Shown here: one piece after another, positions 16,875 through 26,153 of the stretch
How the letters are laid out: every line of letters starts with the position of its first letter
Numbering within the stretch: the stretch's first letter is position 1
From: CAVSJA01 sp963728145
GTDB taxonomy: Bacteria; Bacteroidota; Bacteroidia; Chitinophagales; Chitinophagaceae
Direction: 5' to 3'
Assembly (NCBI GenBank): GCA_963728145.1
Contig: CAVSJA010000006.1
Location: 186,001-250,000, forward strand
Length of the DNA stretch: 64,000 nt
Position numbers and translations under genes: made by a program
The notes under the pieces: model-generated
The model's database searches: none
Seen by the model: the letters and a program-made list of their open reading frames with translations, nothing else
Told to the model about the DNA's origin: nothing

Positions 16875-18962
16875 CTACTGTATGTTCAAAACAAAAGCTC
16901 CCTCGGTATCCGTACGATGAAAATTCAGCCCGGCTTTCCGGCATTCTTCTTCCCAATTATTGATTCTCCGCCAGCTGTTAGAATTATCGATAATTATTTT
17001 TTTGACATTGAAAATTTTCATCACCTCTTTAGGTTTTACAGGTGAATTTTGTGACACGATAATCAGATCAATATTTATTTTTCCCTCCTTCTTAGAAAGT
17101 TTGAAATTTCTGTCAAGCAGGAGAATTTTTTTTGAACCGAATCGGAAGAGATTTCCTTCTTTTATGAAACCTGGTAAAATTTCTGTTTCCGCAACTCTGT
17201 GGAGAGTTCTTGAGGGTTCCAGGTGAAAATTTTTCAGGAAGCCATCAGTTTTAAGTAAGCTGTCTCCCTGAAAAAAATAATTTCTTCCCTGGATAAAATC
17301 AATAGCCGGGTGGTCCGGGATATTATAGACGATGAGTTTTTGTTGCTGTTCGCAGGTGGAAAATGACAGGAGCCTGATCAGAAAAAACATTGAAAGGCTT
17401 GTAAGCCCGGTGAATAATAATTTTTTGTTTCTGATCAGGATTCCCAGGCAGGTTCCGGTTGTTGCAATGAAAAGGAGAATTGATTGTAATAGATCAATTT
17501 GAAGTTTATTCCAAACGGATCCGGGCAATTGATCGATCCATCCGATAAAACTATTCATTATAAAAATCAATTTCTCCAGGATCCATCCTAACCATTCAGC
17601 GGCGACTGGCACTATTGTGAGAGCACAAAGCAAAATCTCTCCAATTAGAATTATGCTGGAAAGGGGAATTGCAACAAGATTTGCCAGGAGAAAATAATTC
17701 GGAAACTGATGAAAATAATAGATGGTTAAAGGGAGCGTCAATAGCTGGGCTGAAATTGTAATAGCATTGAGCTTCCAGATGGCGTCCGCAATTTTATTAT
17801 TGAAGAACAAGAGAGAATAAACATGCTTATAAAATATTACGATGCTCAAAACTGCGCAATAAGAAAGTTGAAAGCCGACATCCCACAACCAGTATGGATT
17901 ATACCATAAAAGGATAAATGCTGATGCAGATAGCGTATTATAGATAGACACTTTCCTGGAAAGGCTATCTCCAATTACTATGAATGTGAACATCAGGGCT
18001 GAACGAAGTACTGAGGCGGAAGAGCCCGCGATGAGGCTGAAAAGCCAAAGCCCGCTGATAATAACAATCGGCTTTACCCATTTAGATTTTCTTTTCTTAT
18101 TCCATAATAGAAATACACCATTCAGCAAACCGTAAATAATTCCCAGATGCAATCCGGAAATGGCGATGATATGAACCACACCTGCCCCTGAATAAGCCGA
18201 GACCAATTCCTTGTCCAGATCATCTTTATAACCGATTAATAGTGCTTCGGCGAGTCCTGCTTCTTTATCTCCTGGAATATATTGCTGAATGATACTAATT
18301 ACTTCCCTTCGGGTATCGATTAAGAATTGAAAGAAAGCATTTTTGTTCTTTTCGTGCAGGAGGATAAATTCATTTGGGTTGAGGAAAACCTGTTGGAATA
18401 TCCCCTGTCTCGCACAATATTGCTGGTAATTGAATGCGCCGGGATTCCCTGAATTTCGTATCGGCTGAAATGATTTTGAAAAAATTATTTGATCTCCGTA
18501 GTCCAGCTTTTTGCAACTACTGTCTTTCTTAAAATAGATAAGAATTCTTTCATTTGTCTGAAAGGAAGAATCATTTCTCTTTATTTCAATCAATCTGCCG
18601 GTGGCCTTGTATGAATTTGATTTTTCCGAAAGAGGTTCAGTTAATACAATCTTGCAAACTGATCTCGTTTGATCCTGGGTGTTATAGGAACCCAACCTGC
18701 GTTGAAAAAAATGTAATTGAAGTGATCCACAACCGAAAAACAATGCAATTAAAAACACTCCGCCCAGCTGTCGCCAGCGATACAAATTGAAGGAATTGAA
18801 AGACCCAAGCGACCAGGATCCGATTACAGCGAGGAAAATAATCACCACAGAAACGATCACGGATAAGTGAAGTTTTTCCTGTGCAATTATTCCTAACGCA
18901 AAGGGTAAAAATAACCGGGTAAAGGGCGCTTCTTTCCAGAAATATGAAGAAGCGAGCTCCAT
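16875..18962 (-). CDS. comEC: ComEC/Rec2-family DNA-uptake channel protein
   Basis: ComEC forms the inner-membrane channel that takes up single-stranded DNA in transformation. The 695-residue protein has an N-terminal hydrophobic region, an OB-like DUF4131 domain (about 60-190), and the Competence domain with many helices including VVHIIAISGLHLGIIYGLLNG and SSASVLRSALMFTFIVIG. The C-terminal part after residue 540 shows no metallo-beta-lactamase HxHxDH motif, as is common in Bacteroidota ComEC. Presence suggests DNA uptake but does not prove competence. It lies 72 bp upstream of purH. Confidence 0.9.
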   Translation of the reverse strand: MELASSYFWKEAPFTRLFLPFALGIIAQEKLHLSVIVSVVIIFLAVIGSWSLGSFNSFNLYRWRQLGGVFLIALFFGCGSLQLHFFQRRLGSYNTQDQTRSVCKIVLTEPLSEKSNSYKATGRLIEIKRNDSSFQTNERILIYFKKDSSCKKLDYGDQIIFSKSFQPIRNSGNPGAFNYQQYCARQGIFQQVFLNPNEFILLHEKNKNAFFQFLIDTRREVISIIQQYIPGDKEAGLAEALLIGYKDDLDKELVSAYSGAGVVHIIAISGLHLGIIYGLLNGVFLLWNKKRKSKWVKPIVIISGLWLFSLIAGSSASVLRSALMFTFIVIGDSLSRKVSIYNTLSASAFILLWYNPYWLWDVGFQLSYCAVLSIVIFYKHVYSLLFFNNKIADAIWKLNAITISAQLLTLPLTIYYFHQFPNYFLLANLVAIPLSSIILIGEILLCALTIVPVAAEWLGWILEKLIFIMNSFIGWIDQLPGSVWNKLQIDLLQSILLFIATTGTCLGILIRNKKLLFTGLTSLSMFFLIRLLSFSTCEQQQKLIVYNIPDHPAIDFIQGRNYFFQGDSLLKTDGFLKNFHLEPSRTLHRVAETEILPGFIKEGNLFRFGSKKILLLDRNFKLSKKEGKINIDLIIVSQNSPVKPKEVMKIFNVKKIIIDNSNSWRRINNWEEECRKAGLNFHRTDTEGAFVLNIQ

Positions 18963-19447
18963 AAATGTTCAACTAAATTCTAAAAAGCTATTAGGAGCAG
19001 GGGGAAAGATTCAACTGAGAGATTGTAAGATAAGGTTTTAATGGAAAATGGTACTAAGCCTGTTGAATCTTTTTTTGACTTTGGTAGTCCATAGGAATAT
19101 TGGATTTCACGGGGCGATGGTAAAAAACTCGCGGGCAATATCAGTGAAAAAAATATTCAGACCGTTTTATATGCGTTTTTATTCTCACGGTATTTTGATG
19201 TATGTTTTTCCCGTAAAAACCCACCCGTTTTTTTCCCGTGTCTATGGGAAATTTTCTACGGTATTTTGCTCTTTTTTTCACGGTTTTTTTTTCCTTAATT
19301 GCTCCAGATTGACTGAATGTCTTCACTTTACGAATAATAGTAATTTATAATTACTTGGAATACATTTTTTTGTATCCCCACCCTTTTGAGATTGGCTTTT
19401 ACTTTTAGTCAACAATTTTTTTACACTCACTTACAAATCTAAAGGCA
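18963..19447. other. 485-bp intergenic region between divergent genes
   Basis: An A+T-rich stretch lies between comEC (minus) and the 19448 gene (plus). It has several T-runs alternating with cacgg or cccgt words (19189-19290) but no clear hairpin, tandem repeat or ORF. It should hold both promoters; I could not fix a -7 box. Confidence 0.5.
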
Positions 19448-19924
19448 ATGATCACAGTTGAAAAAAAATCGGTAAATGCAGGGAAATATGTTGATACGAC
19501 CCATGTTGACACCGTTATTCGCAATTACAAGCAGGAGCGCTGGGTACAAAATTCACAGCGTTTAGGGAAAGAAGATTCTTTGAGTGTATGGTTCACCGTT
19601 GAGGAAGTTGAAGGATTTTTAAACAAGATTAAATCTTGCGGTGGCGATGGAATTAAATTTTATTTCGGCGCTTACTCCAAGGAATTTCCTCAAAGACCCG
19701 AATACGCAGGAAGACAAACCATAGTTATGGTTGGTACAAAAGCTAAAGAAACTTCTAATGGAATCGTGGATAAAGATATTTATGTTGACAGAGGCGGTGT
19801 GAATTCAATTCTTGCATACAATGTAGGTAGATTATGTCCGCCTATGTGTAAGCCTGGAATTGACGATGGTGAACTGGGAATTACAATAGTTGACAAGGGA
19901 CAAGAAGGTATTGTTCTTATTTAG
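19448..19924 (+). CDS. Hypothetical protein conserved in Chitinophagaceae-like genomes
   Basis: The 158-residue soluble protein has no signal peptide or membrane segment. Visible parts are VWFTVEEVEGFLNKIK, DGIKFYFGAYSKEFP, RQTIVMVGTK and GRLCPPMC near the C-terminus. I do not recognise a named domain. A start at ATG 19448 with the purine stretch aaaggc upstream is reasonable, and a good terminator follows the stop. The two-component genes begin 90 bp downstream; a link is only positional. Confidence 0.7.
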   Translation: MITVEKKSVNAGKYVDTTHVDTVIRNYKQERWVQNSQRLGKEDSLSVWFTVEEVEGFLNKIKSCGGDGIKFYFGAYSKEFPQRPEYAGRQTIVMVGTKAKETSNGIVDKDIYVDRGGVNSILAYNVGRLCPPMCKPGIDDGELGITIVDKGQEGIVLI

Positions 19925-19948
19925 TCAGGATAATCATACCATAATATG

Positions 19949-19976
19949 AAAGCTTCTCTATCAGAGAGGCTTTTTT
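19949..19976 (+). terminator. Intrinsic terminator after the 19448 gene
   Basis: aagcttctct (19950-19959) pairs with agagaggctt (19963-19972) with one G-U pair and a 3-nt loop, followed by six T. It separates the hypothetical gene from the two-component genes. Confidence 0.85.
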
Positions 19977-20015
19977 ATTCCAATGAAGTGAAAATCGAAG
20001 TACCTTGTAGTTGCC

Positions 20016-20669
20016 ATGGTTCTTTCGATTGATTTAGCATTTCTGCTTATTGCAATTCTGACTGGATTGGTTGTAATGTTTAGGTATAAGCCACCTTTAT
20101 ATTTAAAGTTACTTGCTATTACTTTGATTATCAATTTTATCATCGACACAACTGCAACCGTATCCTATTGTGGAATAATTATTATACCACCGATCTTTAC
20201 AACGTCTATAACATTTTTTATTTTGAACTGTATATGTTCATCATTTATAGTATTGTAAAGAGCATCCGCGCCAAGCGGATTATGATGAATCTTATGATAG
20301 GGTTTGCGATCATTGGTGTTGTCAATTTGTTTTCCATACAATTGTCTCAAACTTTTCAATCGATCACGTTTTCCTTCGGTTGTTTGCTAATTGTTTCATT
20401 TTGCATTTACTATTTCCTGGAGTTGTTTCAGCGGCCAACATTTGTCAAACTTGTTTATGAACCCGCCTTTTGGCTTACTTCGGGCCTATTTATTTTATTA
20501 TTGTTTTATTTTCCCAATGGTTTCAGTCATGAACTTTTTTGGAGACGATGTTTCGGAAAGAATTGTGAATATTTATTATGCGATAACTGTCATAATTAAT
20601 GTGTTGTTGTATAGTCTTTTTATAATTGCATTCATATGCCGGGTCAAAATCAAGAACTATACGTCATAA
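20016..20669 (+). pseudogene. Integral membrane protein beside a histidine kinase, split by two frameshifts
   Basis: Three overlapping frames join into one 217-residue multi-pass membrane protein, with about six hydrophobic helices and loops such as RYKPPLYLKLLAI and NFFGDDVSERIVNIYYA. One missing base near 20164 and one extra near 20515 explain the break, and the corrected length (654) is a multiple of three. It overlaps the kinase start by 34 bp, so the two are probably coupled and the membrane protein may be a sensor partner; that is inference. No named domain recognised. Confidence 0.7.
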
Positions 20670-21461
20670 TAATAATTGGAAGCATTCTGGCTCTGTTATT
20701 GGTTGGATTCATAATCTCGATTCTCTTCCTTTATCAGCGCAGACAGCATCAGAGCCGAACAGGATCTGGAGAGAATGAAGGATCTATACGACCAGGAATT
20801 ACTGAAATCACAATTGGAGATCCAGGAAAATACTATGAGGAATTTATCCCAGGAACTCCATGATAATATTGGTCAATTACTTTCTGTAACTAAATTGTCT
20901 CTTGCTGTATTGCCGATACCGAAAGACCATGAATCTTATGAATCGGTTCAAACAGCAAGAGAAATGTTGAATAAGGCAATCCTGGACCTTTCGGCTTTAA
21001 CGAAAAGTCTTCATAGCGACAGAATATCGCAGGTTGGGTTGGTGGAATCAATTCGTTATGAAGTGGAAACAATTCAGCGTACAGGCCTTGTAGATATTGC
21101 TATGGATGCAAATACGGTCGAGATTCCATTTAGCGAGCAGAAAGAAGTATTCCTTTTCAGAATATTCCAGGAAGTGATTAACAATATTCTCAAGCATTCC
21201 CAGGCTACAATGGTGAAGGTTGACCTGGTATATAATGCGGAGAAAAATTTTATTTTACGGGTTGAAGACAATGGAATCGGATTTGATGTGGAAGAGATGA
21301 AGGCTTCGGAATCCGCGACAAAAGGCGTGGGACTTAGGAGCTTATTTAATCGGGCTAAATTGATCGGCGCTGAAATGAATATGAAGAGTGAAACAGGAAA
21401 AGGCGTGTTGGTTACAGTGGAACTCCCGCTTGTGGCGCAAAACAACGGAACACATGGCTAA
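20636..21461 (+). pseudogene. Sensor histidine kinase (HisKA_3/NarL type), split by one frameshift
   Basis: After a single N-terminal membrane helix (VIIIIGSILALLLVGFIISIL) and a coiled-coil linker, the dimerisation and phosphoacceptor helix contains ENTMRNLSQELHDNIGQLLS, with the phosphorylated His in the HDN motif. The ATPase domain has EVINNILKHS (N box) and VEDNGIGFD (G box). An extra C near 20755 breaks the frame; removing it gives 825 bases and 274 residues. The response regulator gene overlaps its end by 8 bp, so they form a two-component pair. No extracytoplasmic sensor domain is present. Confidence 0.85.
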
Positions 21462-22113
21462 AACAACTAAGAAAATCGAAGTAGCTATTGCGGATGATCA
21501 TATCCTGCTACGAAAGGCATTGGTCAGGTTGATCAATTCATTTGAAGAGTTTACGGTTATTTTTGAAGCGGACAATGGAAAAGAACTTCGTTCAAAGATT
21601 CAGCAACACATCATACCGGATATTGTTCTGCTGGACGTGAATATGCCGGAGATGAATGGATTTGAAACCACACAATGGCTTCATAAGCATCACCCGCATA
21701 TTCGGGTATTGGTTCTTTCAATGCTGAGCGACGAGCGTACGATCATCAAAATGTTCCGTCACGGAGCAAAAGGATATCTGTTGAAAAATGCGGATCCTGA
21801 GGAATTTAAATTCGCATTGGATTCAATCATGCAAAAGGGAACATATTTATCTGAGTATGTCTCGGGAAAACTGATCACGGGTTTACACAACGATACTGAT
21901 AGGGACGAGGGACAGATCGTATTGAATGAAAAAGAAAGAGAGTTCCTTACCTGGACCTGTTCCGAACTTGCTTACCGCGAGATCGCTGAAAAAATGAATT
22001 TAAGTGCACGTACTATTGATGATTACCGAAATCATCTTTTTGAAAAACTAAAAGTGCATAGCCGTGTTGGACTGGTGATGTATGCGATTAAGAATGGCAT
22101 AGTAGAGGTTTAA
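21454..22113 (+). CDS. LuxR/NarL-family response regulator
   Basis: The 219-residue regulator has a receiver domain (about 8-125) with the phosphorylated Asp in DIVLLDVNMPEMNG, and a C-terminal LuxR helix-turn-helix (LAYREIAEKMNLSARTIDDYRNHL). I choose ATG 21454 (MAKTTKKIEVAIADDH); the open frame from 21388 would add 22 unlikely residues. It overlaps the kinase gene by 8 bp, so translational coupling is likely. Target genes unknown. A tandem-repeat palindrome follows. Confidence 0.93.
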   Translation: MAKTTKKIEVAIADDHILLRKALVRLINSFEEFTVIFEADNGKELRSKIQQHIIPDIVLLDVNMPEMNGFETTQWLHKHHPHIRVLVLSMLSDERTIIKMFRHGAKGYLLKNADPEEFKFALDSIMQKGTYLSEYVSGKLITGLHNDTDRDEGQIVLNEKEREFLTWTCSELAYREIAEKMNLSARTIDDYRNHLFEKLKVHSRVGLVMYAIKNGIVEV

Positions 22114-22135
22114 TTTTCCGTGCTCGAAACATGGC

Positions 22136-22211
22136 TTGATTGTTAAATTGTTAGATTGTTGGGTTCACAAGTAGTAAGTCCAACAATCTAACAATCAAAC
22201 CATCAAACAAT
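22136..22211. repeat. Tandem-repeat-armed palindrome, octamer type (locus B)
   Basis: The left arm (22136-22163) and right arm (22180-22211) are complementary octamers of the attgttNg family, with loop gttcacaagtagtaagt. The reverse complement of the loop plus flanks matches locus A (3709-3790) at 30 of 35 positions, so these are copies of one element in opposite orientation. It lies between the convergent regulator and DinB genes and may end both. Confidence 0.9.
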
Positions 22212-22218
22212 GTAAAAT

Positions 22219-22689
22219 CTACTTCAAAAGTTTATTCAAATAAGCAATTTGTCCGAGGTGATAGATATTGTGCTGAATGAGGCCATTCAGGAGAAAGCGA
22301 TAATTGTATTGCCGGTGATTTACCGGCTCCTTTAAGAATTCATCATCCTTCTCCTTAATTGAGCTGACGATTTCCACGTGAATTCTTTTTAATTCAGCAA
22401 CGCCTTTTTTCCAGTCATGTTTTTTGGGATCGATCTTACGCCAATCTAGATCCTCGAAATGCTTCACATCTTTCTTTTCATCTTTTTGAATTCTATTCAA
22501 AGTGAACTCTGCCCAGATGATCATGTGGTATAATAACTCGATGAGGGAATGTTCAGTATTACCCGGTTTTATAGAAACTTTTGACTCGTCCGTCTCTGCC
22601 AGGATTTCATTCACCGCACGACCAAACCAAGGAGTTCCGCTAAGCGTATTCTCGAGATTGCGAATGATGGATTGAAGTTCTTTGTTCAT
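22219..22689 (-). CDS. DinB-superfamily protein
   Basis: The 156-residue protein has the four-helix DinB fold pattern. The metal-ligand histidines of the superfamily appear in LIELLYHMIIWAEF (about residue 55) and in the C-terminal NGLIQHNIYHLGQIAYL. DinB-fold proteins include thiol transferases and damage-inducible proteins; no specific reaction can be assigned. It is the first gene of a minus-strand stretch, lying beyond the carB 3' end. Confidence 0.85.
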   Translation of the reverse strand: MNKELQSIIRNLENTLSGTPWFGRAVNEILAETDESKVSIKPGNTEHSLIELLYHMIIWAEFTLNRIQKDEKKDVKHFEDLDWRKIDPKKHDWKKGVAELKRIHVEIVSSIKEKDDEFLKEPVNHRQYNYRFLLNGLIQHNIYHLGQIAYLNKLLK

Positions 22690-22705
22690 ATCACCCGATT
22701 GAAGT

Positions 22706-22768
22706 AGGGTTCCGAACCCTGCATGACCCTGCCGTGTTTTGAAACGTTTTCTGTAGGGTTCGGAACCT
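22706..22768. repeat. Inverted pair of 15-bp agggttcggaacct elements between dinB and carB
   Basis: agggttccgaaccct (22706-22720) and agggttcggaacctt (22754-22768) are nearly self-complementary and are inverted copies of each other around a 33-nt spacer. The spacer holds accctgcatgaccctg and gttttgaaacgtttt. It immediately follows the carB stop codon and could form alternative hairpins, probably a terminator or 3' stabiliser. Confidence 0.7.
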
Positions 22769-22772
22769 TATG

Positions 22773-25602
22773 CTATCTGCTCAAGTGCATACTTCTCTCG
22801 CGGTAAAGCTGCCGGAAATAAGGATCACGAAGATCTTTGATAAATCGAATCGCTTCACCAGTTGATTTCATTTCAGGACCAAGTTCCTTATTTACGCCGG
22901 GGAATTTATTAAAGCTGAACACAGGTTCTTTGATTGCATAGCCTTTCAGACGCTTTACAAATTTGAAGTCCTTTATTTTGTTTTCCCCCAGCATTACTTT
23001 CGTTGCAATATTGAGATATGGTATCTGATAAGCTTTTGCGATGAATGGAGTTGTACGGGAAGCACGCGGATTTGCTTCAATCACATAAACCTTACTATCC
23101 TTTATTGCGAACTGAATATTGATCAGTCCTTTAATATTTAAACGGAAGGCGATCTGCTTTGCATATTCTTCCATTGTTGCAACCACCAATGGAGTTAAGT
23201 TGAAGGCAGGTAATACCGCATTGCTATCACCACTATGAATACCGGCCGGTTCAATATGCTCCATCACACCCATTACATGGAATTCCTCTCCATCACAAAT
23301 CGCATCGATCTCCGCTTCCTGGCACCGATCGAGAAAATGATCGATCAGGATCTTGTTTCCCGGGATATGTTTTAACAAGACTTATTACCGCTTTTTCCAC
23401 TTCATCATCGTTGATCACGATACGCATTCTTTGTCCACCCAATACATAACTTGGACGAACCAATACAGGATATCCAACTTTATTGGCAACTTCAACTGCT
23501 TCATCAACGGTGTAAGCAGTTCCATAGTCGGGATAGGGAATACCTAATTCTTTCAACATATCGCTGAAGCGTCCGCGATCTTCAGCGATATCCATATTAT
23601 CATAAGACGTACCAATGATCTTTATTCCTTTCTTATGAAGACGTTCAGCAAGCTTCAACGCAGTTTGACCACCTAGTTGAACAATTACTCCGTCAGGTTT
23701 TTCCAGTTCGATGATTTCCCAAAGATGTTCCCAGAACACCGGTTCGAAATAAAGCTTGTCCGCCATATCAAAATCGGTGGAAACTGTTTCAGGGTTACAA
23801 TTCACCATGATTGCTTCATATCCCGCTTCTTTCAAAGCCAGCAATCCATGTACACAGCAATAATCGAATTCAATTCCCTGGCCAATCCTGTTCGGACCAG
23901 AGCCCAAGAACAATTACTTTCTTTTTATTGCTAGGCTTGCTTTCATTGTAATTGCCATTCTCAAATGTGGAATAGAAATATGGAGTCTTTGCTTCAAATT
24001 CTGCAGCACAGGTATCTACCATTTTATAAACTCGTGTAATCCCTGCAGCTTTTCTCTTTTCATAAACATCTTCATCATCGCCATCCTGCATGATCAATGA
24101 GATTTGCTGATCGCTGAATCCAAGGATTTTGGCTTCCTTTAATAATTCATTGGGAAGCGTATTCAATTTATATTTCGCAATCTCTTTTTCCAAATCAGCA
24201 ATTTTCTTGATCTCATTAATAAACCAGCGATCGATCAATGTTGCTTTGGAGATCGTATTCACTGAAACACCCAACATCAATGCATCCTTAATCCGGAAGA
24301 TGCGATCCCATTTCGGAATCTTTATGTATTCGATCAGTTCTTCTGCAGATCATTGTGCTTTTGGTATAGTAACCAAGACCAACTGCATTATTCTCGAGAC
24401 TTTGACAGGCTTTTTGAATGGCTTCAGCAAAACTTCTTCCAATCGCCATTACTTCACCCACACTTTTCATTTGCAGTCCGAGCGTATCATTTGCACCTTT
24501 GAACTTATCAAAATTCCATCGGGGCATTTTCACAATCACATAATCCAGTGCAGGTTCAAAATATGCTGAAGTTGTTTTGGTGATCTGATTCTTTAATTCA
24601 TCAAGCGTATAACCAATCGCCAGTTTGGCTGCAATTTTCGCAATTGGATAACCAGTAGCTTTAGATGCAAGTGCTGAAGAACGGCTTACTCGTGGGTTGA
24701 TTTCAACCGCAATGATTTCTTCTGTAGCGGGATCAAGAGCAAACTGCACATTACATCCACCGGCAAAATTTCCAAGCGACACGCATCATCAGGATGGCTT
24801 TATTACGCATATCCTGGAATGCAGTATCACTCAAGGTCATGGCAGGAGCTACTGTAATAGAATCACCGGTATGAACCCCCATCGGGTCCACATTCTCTAC
24901 CGTACAAATGATGACAACATTATCATTCTTATCTCGTAGCAATTCAAGTTCAAATTCTTTCCAGCCTAATACGGCTTTTTCAACGAGCACTTCATGCATT
25001 GGAGAAGCATGTAAGTCCTCTGTTCAAGAGCTGCACTCCAATTCGCTTTTATCATGTACAAAACCTCCACCTGTTCCTCCAAGCGTAAATGAAGGACGGA
25101 TAACAAGTGGAAATCCGATCTCCTGGGCAAATTCTTTTCCTTCAAGCATTGAATTGGCCGTTCTTGACGGCGCAACAGGAATTCCAATTCTTACCATCAA
25201 CTGGCGGAATTTTTCCCTGTCTTCTGCTGTATCTATCGCTTCGATATCAACGCCGATCAACCGAACATTATATTTTTCCCAAACTCCCATTTCAGCAGCT
25301 TCTATGCAAAGATTCAGCGCAGTTTGTCCACCCATGGTAGGCAAAACCGCATCAATCTGATTTTCTTCCAGGATTTGTTCAATACTTTCAACGGTAAGCG
25401 GAAGCAGGTAAACTTTATCGGCCATCATCGGATCAGTCATGATGGTGGCCGGGTTACTATTTATGAGTATGACTTTTATACCTTCTTCACGAATACTTCT
25501 TGCCGCTTGCGAGCCTGAATAATCGAATTCACAAGCCTGTCCGATAATGATGGGTCCGGATCCGATGATTAAAACTGATTTGATTGAATTGTCTTTAGGC
25601 AT
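22773..25602 (-). pseudogene. carB: Carbamoyl-phosphate synthase large subunit, broken by about six frame disruptions
   Basis: CarB makes carbamoyl phosphate for arginine and pyrimidine synthesis. Domains run in order from the first ATP-grasp half (VLIIGSGPIIIGQACEFDYS; FTLGGTGGG) to the second half (PNRIGQGIEFDYCC; RPSYVLGGQRM) and the C-terminal end. The frame changes near 25035 and 25017 (an extra base then a missing base, with an in-frame TGA between), 24780, 24350, 23903 and 23376. Five are extra single bases and one a missing base. Undoing them gives 2826 bases and 941 residues, the usual Bacteroidota length without the allosteric domain. All motifs are otherwise conserved. Because carB is normally essential, consensus errors are more likely than a real pseudogene. 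Confidence 0.85.
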
Positions 25603-25752
25603 TTCTTGTCGAGTGGAATTTTATGCGAAAGATTCCGGCAGCTATTAAAGTCATTTACCGGATAAATCGGGCAAAAGTAATGCGGCAGGAGGGATTTTCT
25701 AAATTAATATCAGCAATTTTTTAAAGCTTTTGAAGCCTGCCATTTTAATCAT

Positions 25753-25792
25753 AAAAAAGCCATTTACCCTGTTCAAACCAGGAATAAATGGC
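25753..25792 (-). terminator. Terminator of the 25815 gene
   Basis: Read on the minus strand, gccattta and taaatggc (25785-25792 with 25759-25766) enclose an inner cctg/cagg stem and are followed by six T. It lies 22 bp after the stop of the small gene. Confidence 0.8.
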
Positions 25793-25814
25793 CGCAATAA
25801 GAAAGTATATAAGT

Positions 25815-26018
25815 TTACCAACCCTGCTTTGCAATACCTGCCTGTATGCAAGCCTTTGCCTTTTCTTCATTCATCAGGGTCGTCAATTTGTTTCCTTTGC
25901 CATCATGTCCCTGCGCCATATAAGCTCCCTTCGCCGTTTTGGTGATCACAGCATCCAACATAGGAACATTCTTCTCTTTGGTCTTTACGTTATAAGCTGT
26001 CAATGTTACGTCTGCCAT
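25815..26018 (-). CDS. Small conserved Bacteroidota protein, 67 residues
   Basis: The peptide reads MADVTLTAYNVKTKEKNVPML and continues with a lysine-rich region, QGHDGKGNKLTTLMNEEK, to KQGW. It has no signal peptide or membrane segment, looks like a small beta-rich protein, and belongs to a family of unknown function. I start at the internal ATG (26018) because the nine upstream residues come from an A-rich leader. It sits between carB and gyrB on the same strand with its own terminator. Confidence 0.65.
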   Translation of the reverse strand: MADVTLTAYNVKTKEKNVPMLDAVITKTAKGAYMAQGHDGKGNKLTTLMNEEKAKACIQAGIAKQGW

Positions 26019-26153
26019 ATTTTTTCCGTTTTTTTGGGTTAGCAATGGCCGAAATTAGCCATTTTACGCTTTTAAGGCGCAGAAAGTTTTTAATAAGCTT
26101 GTTAAATGGGGATTTTGGAGCTATTTAACTAACTGCAAACCAATAATTAGAGA

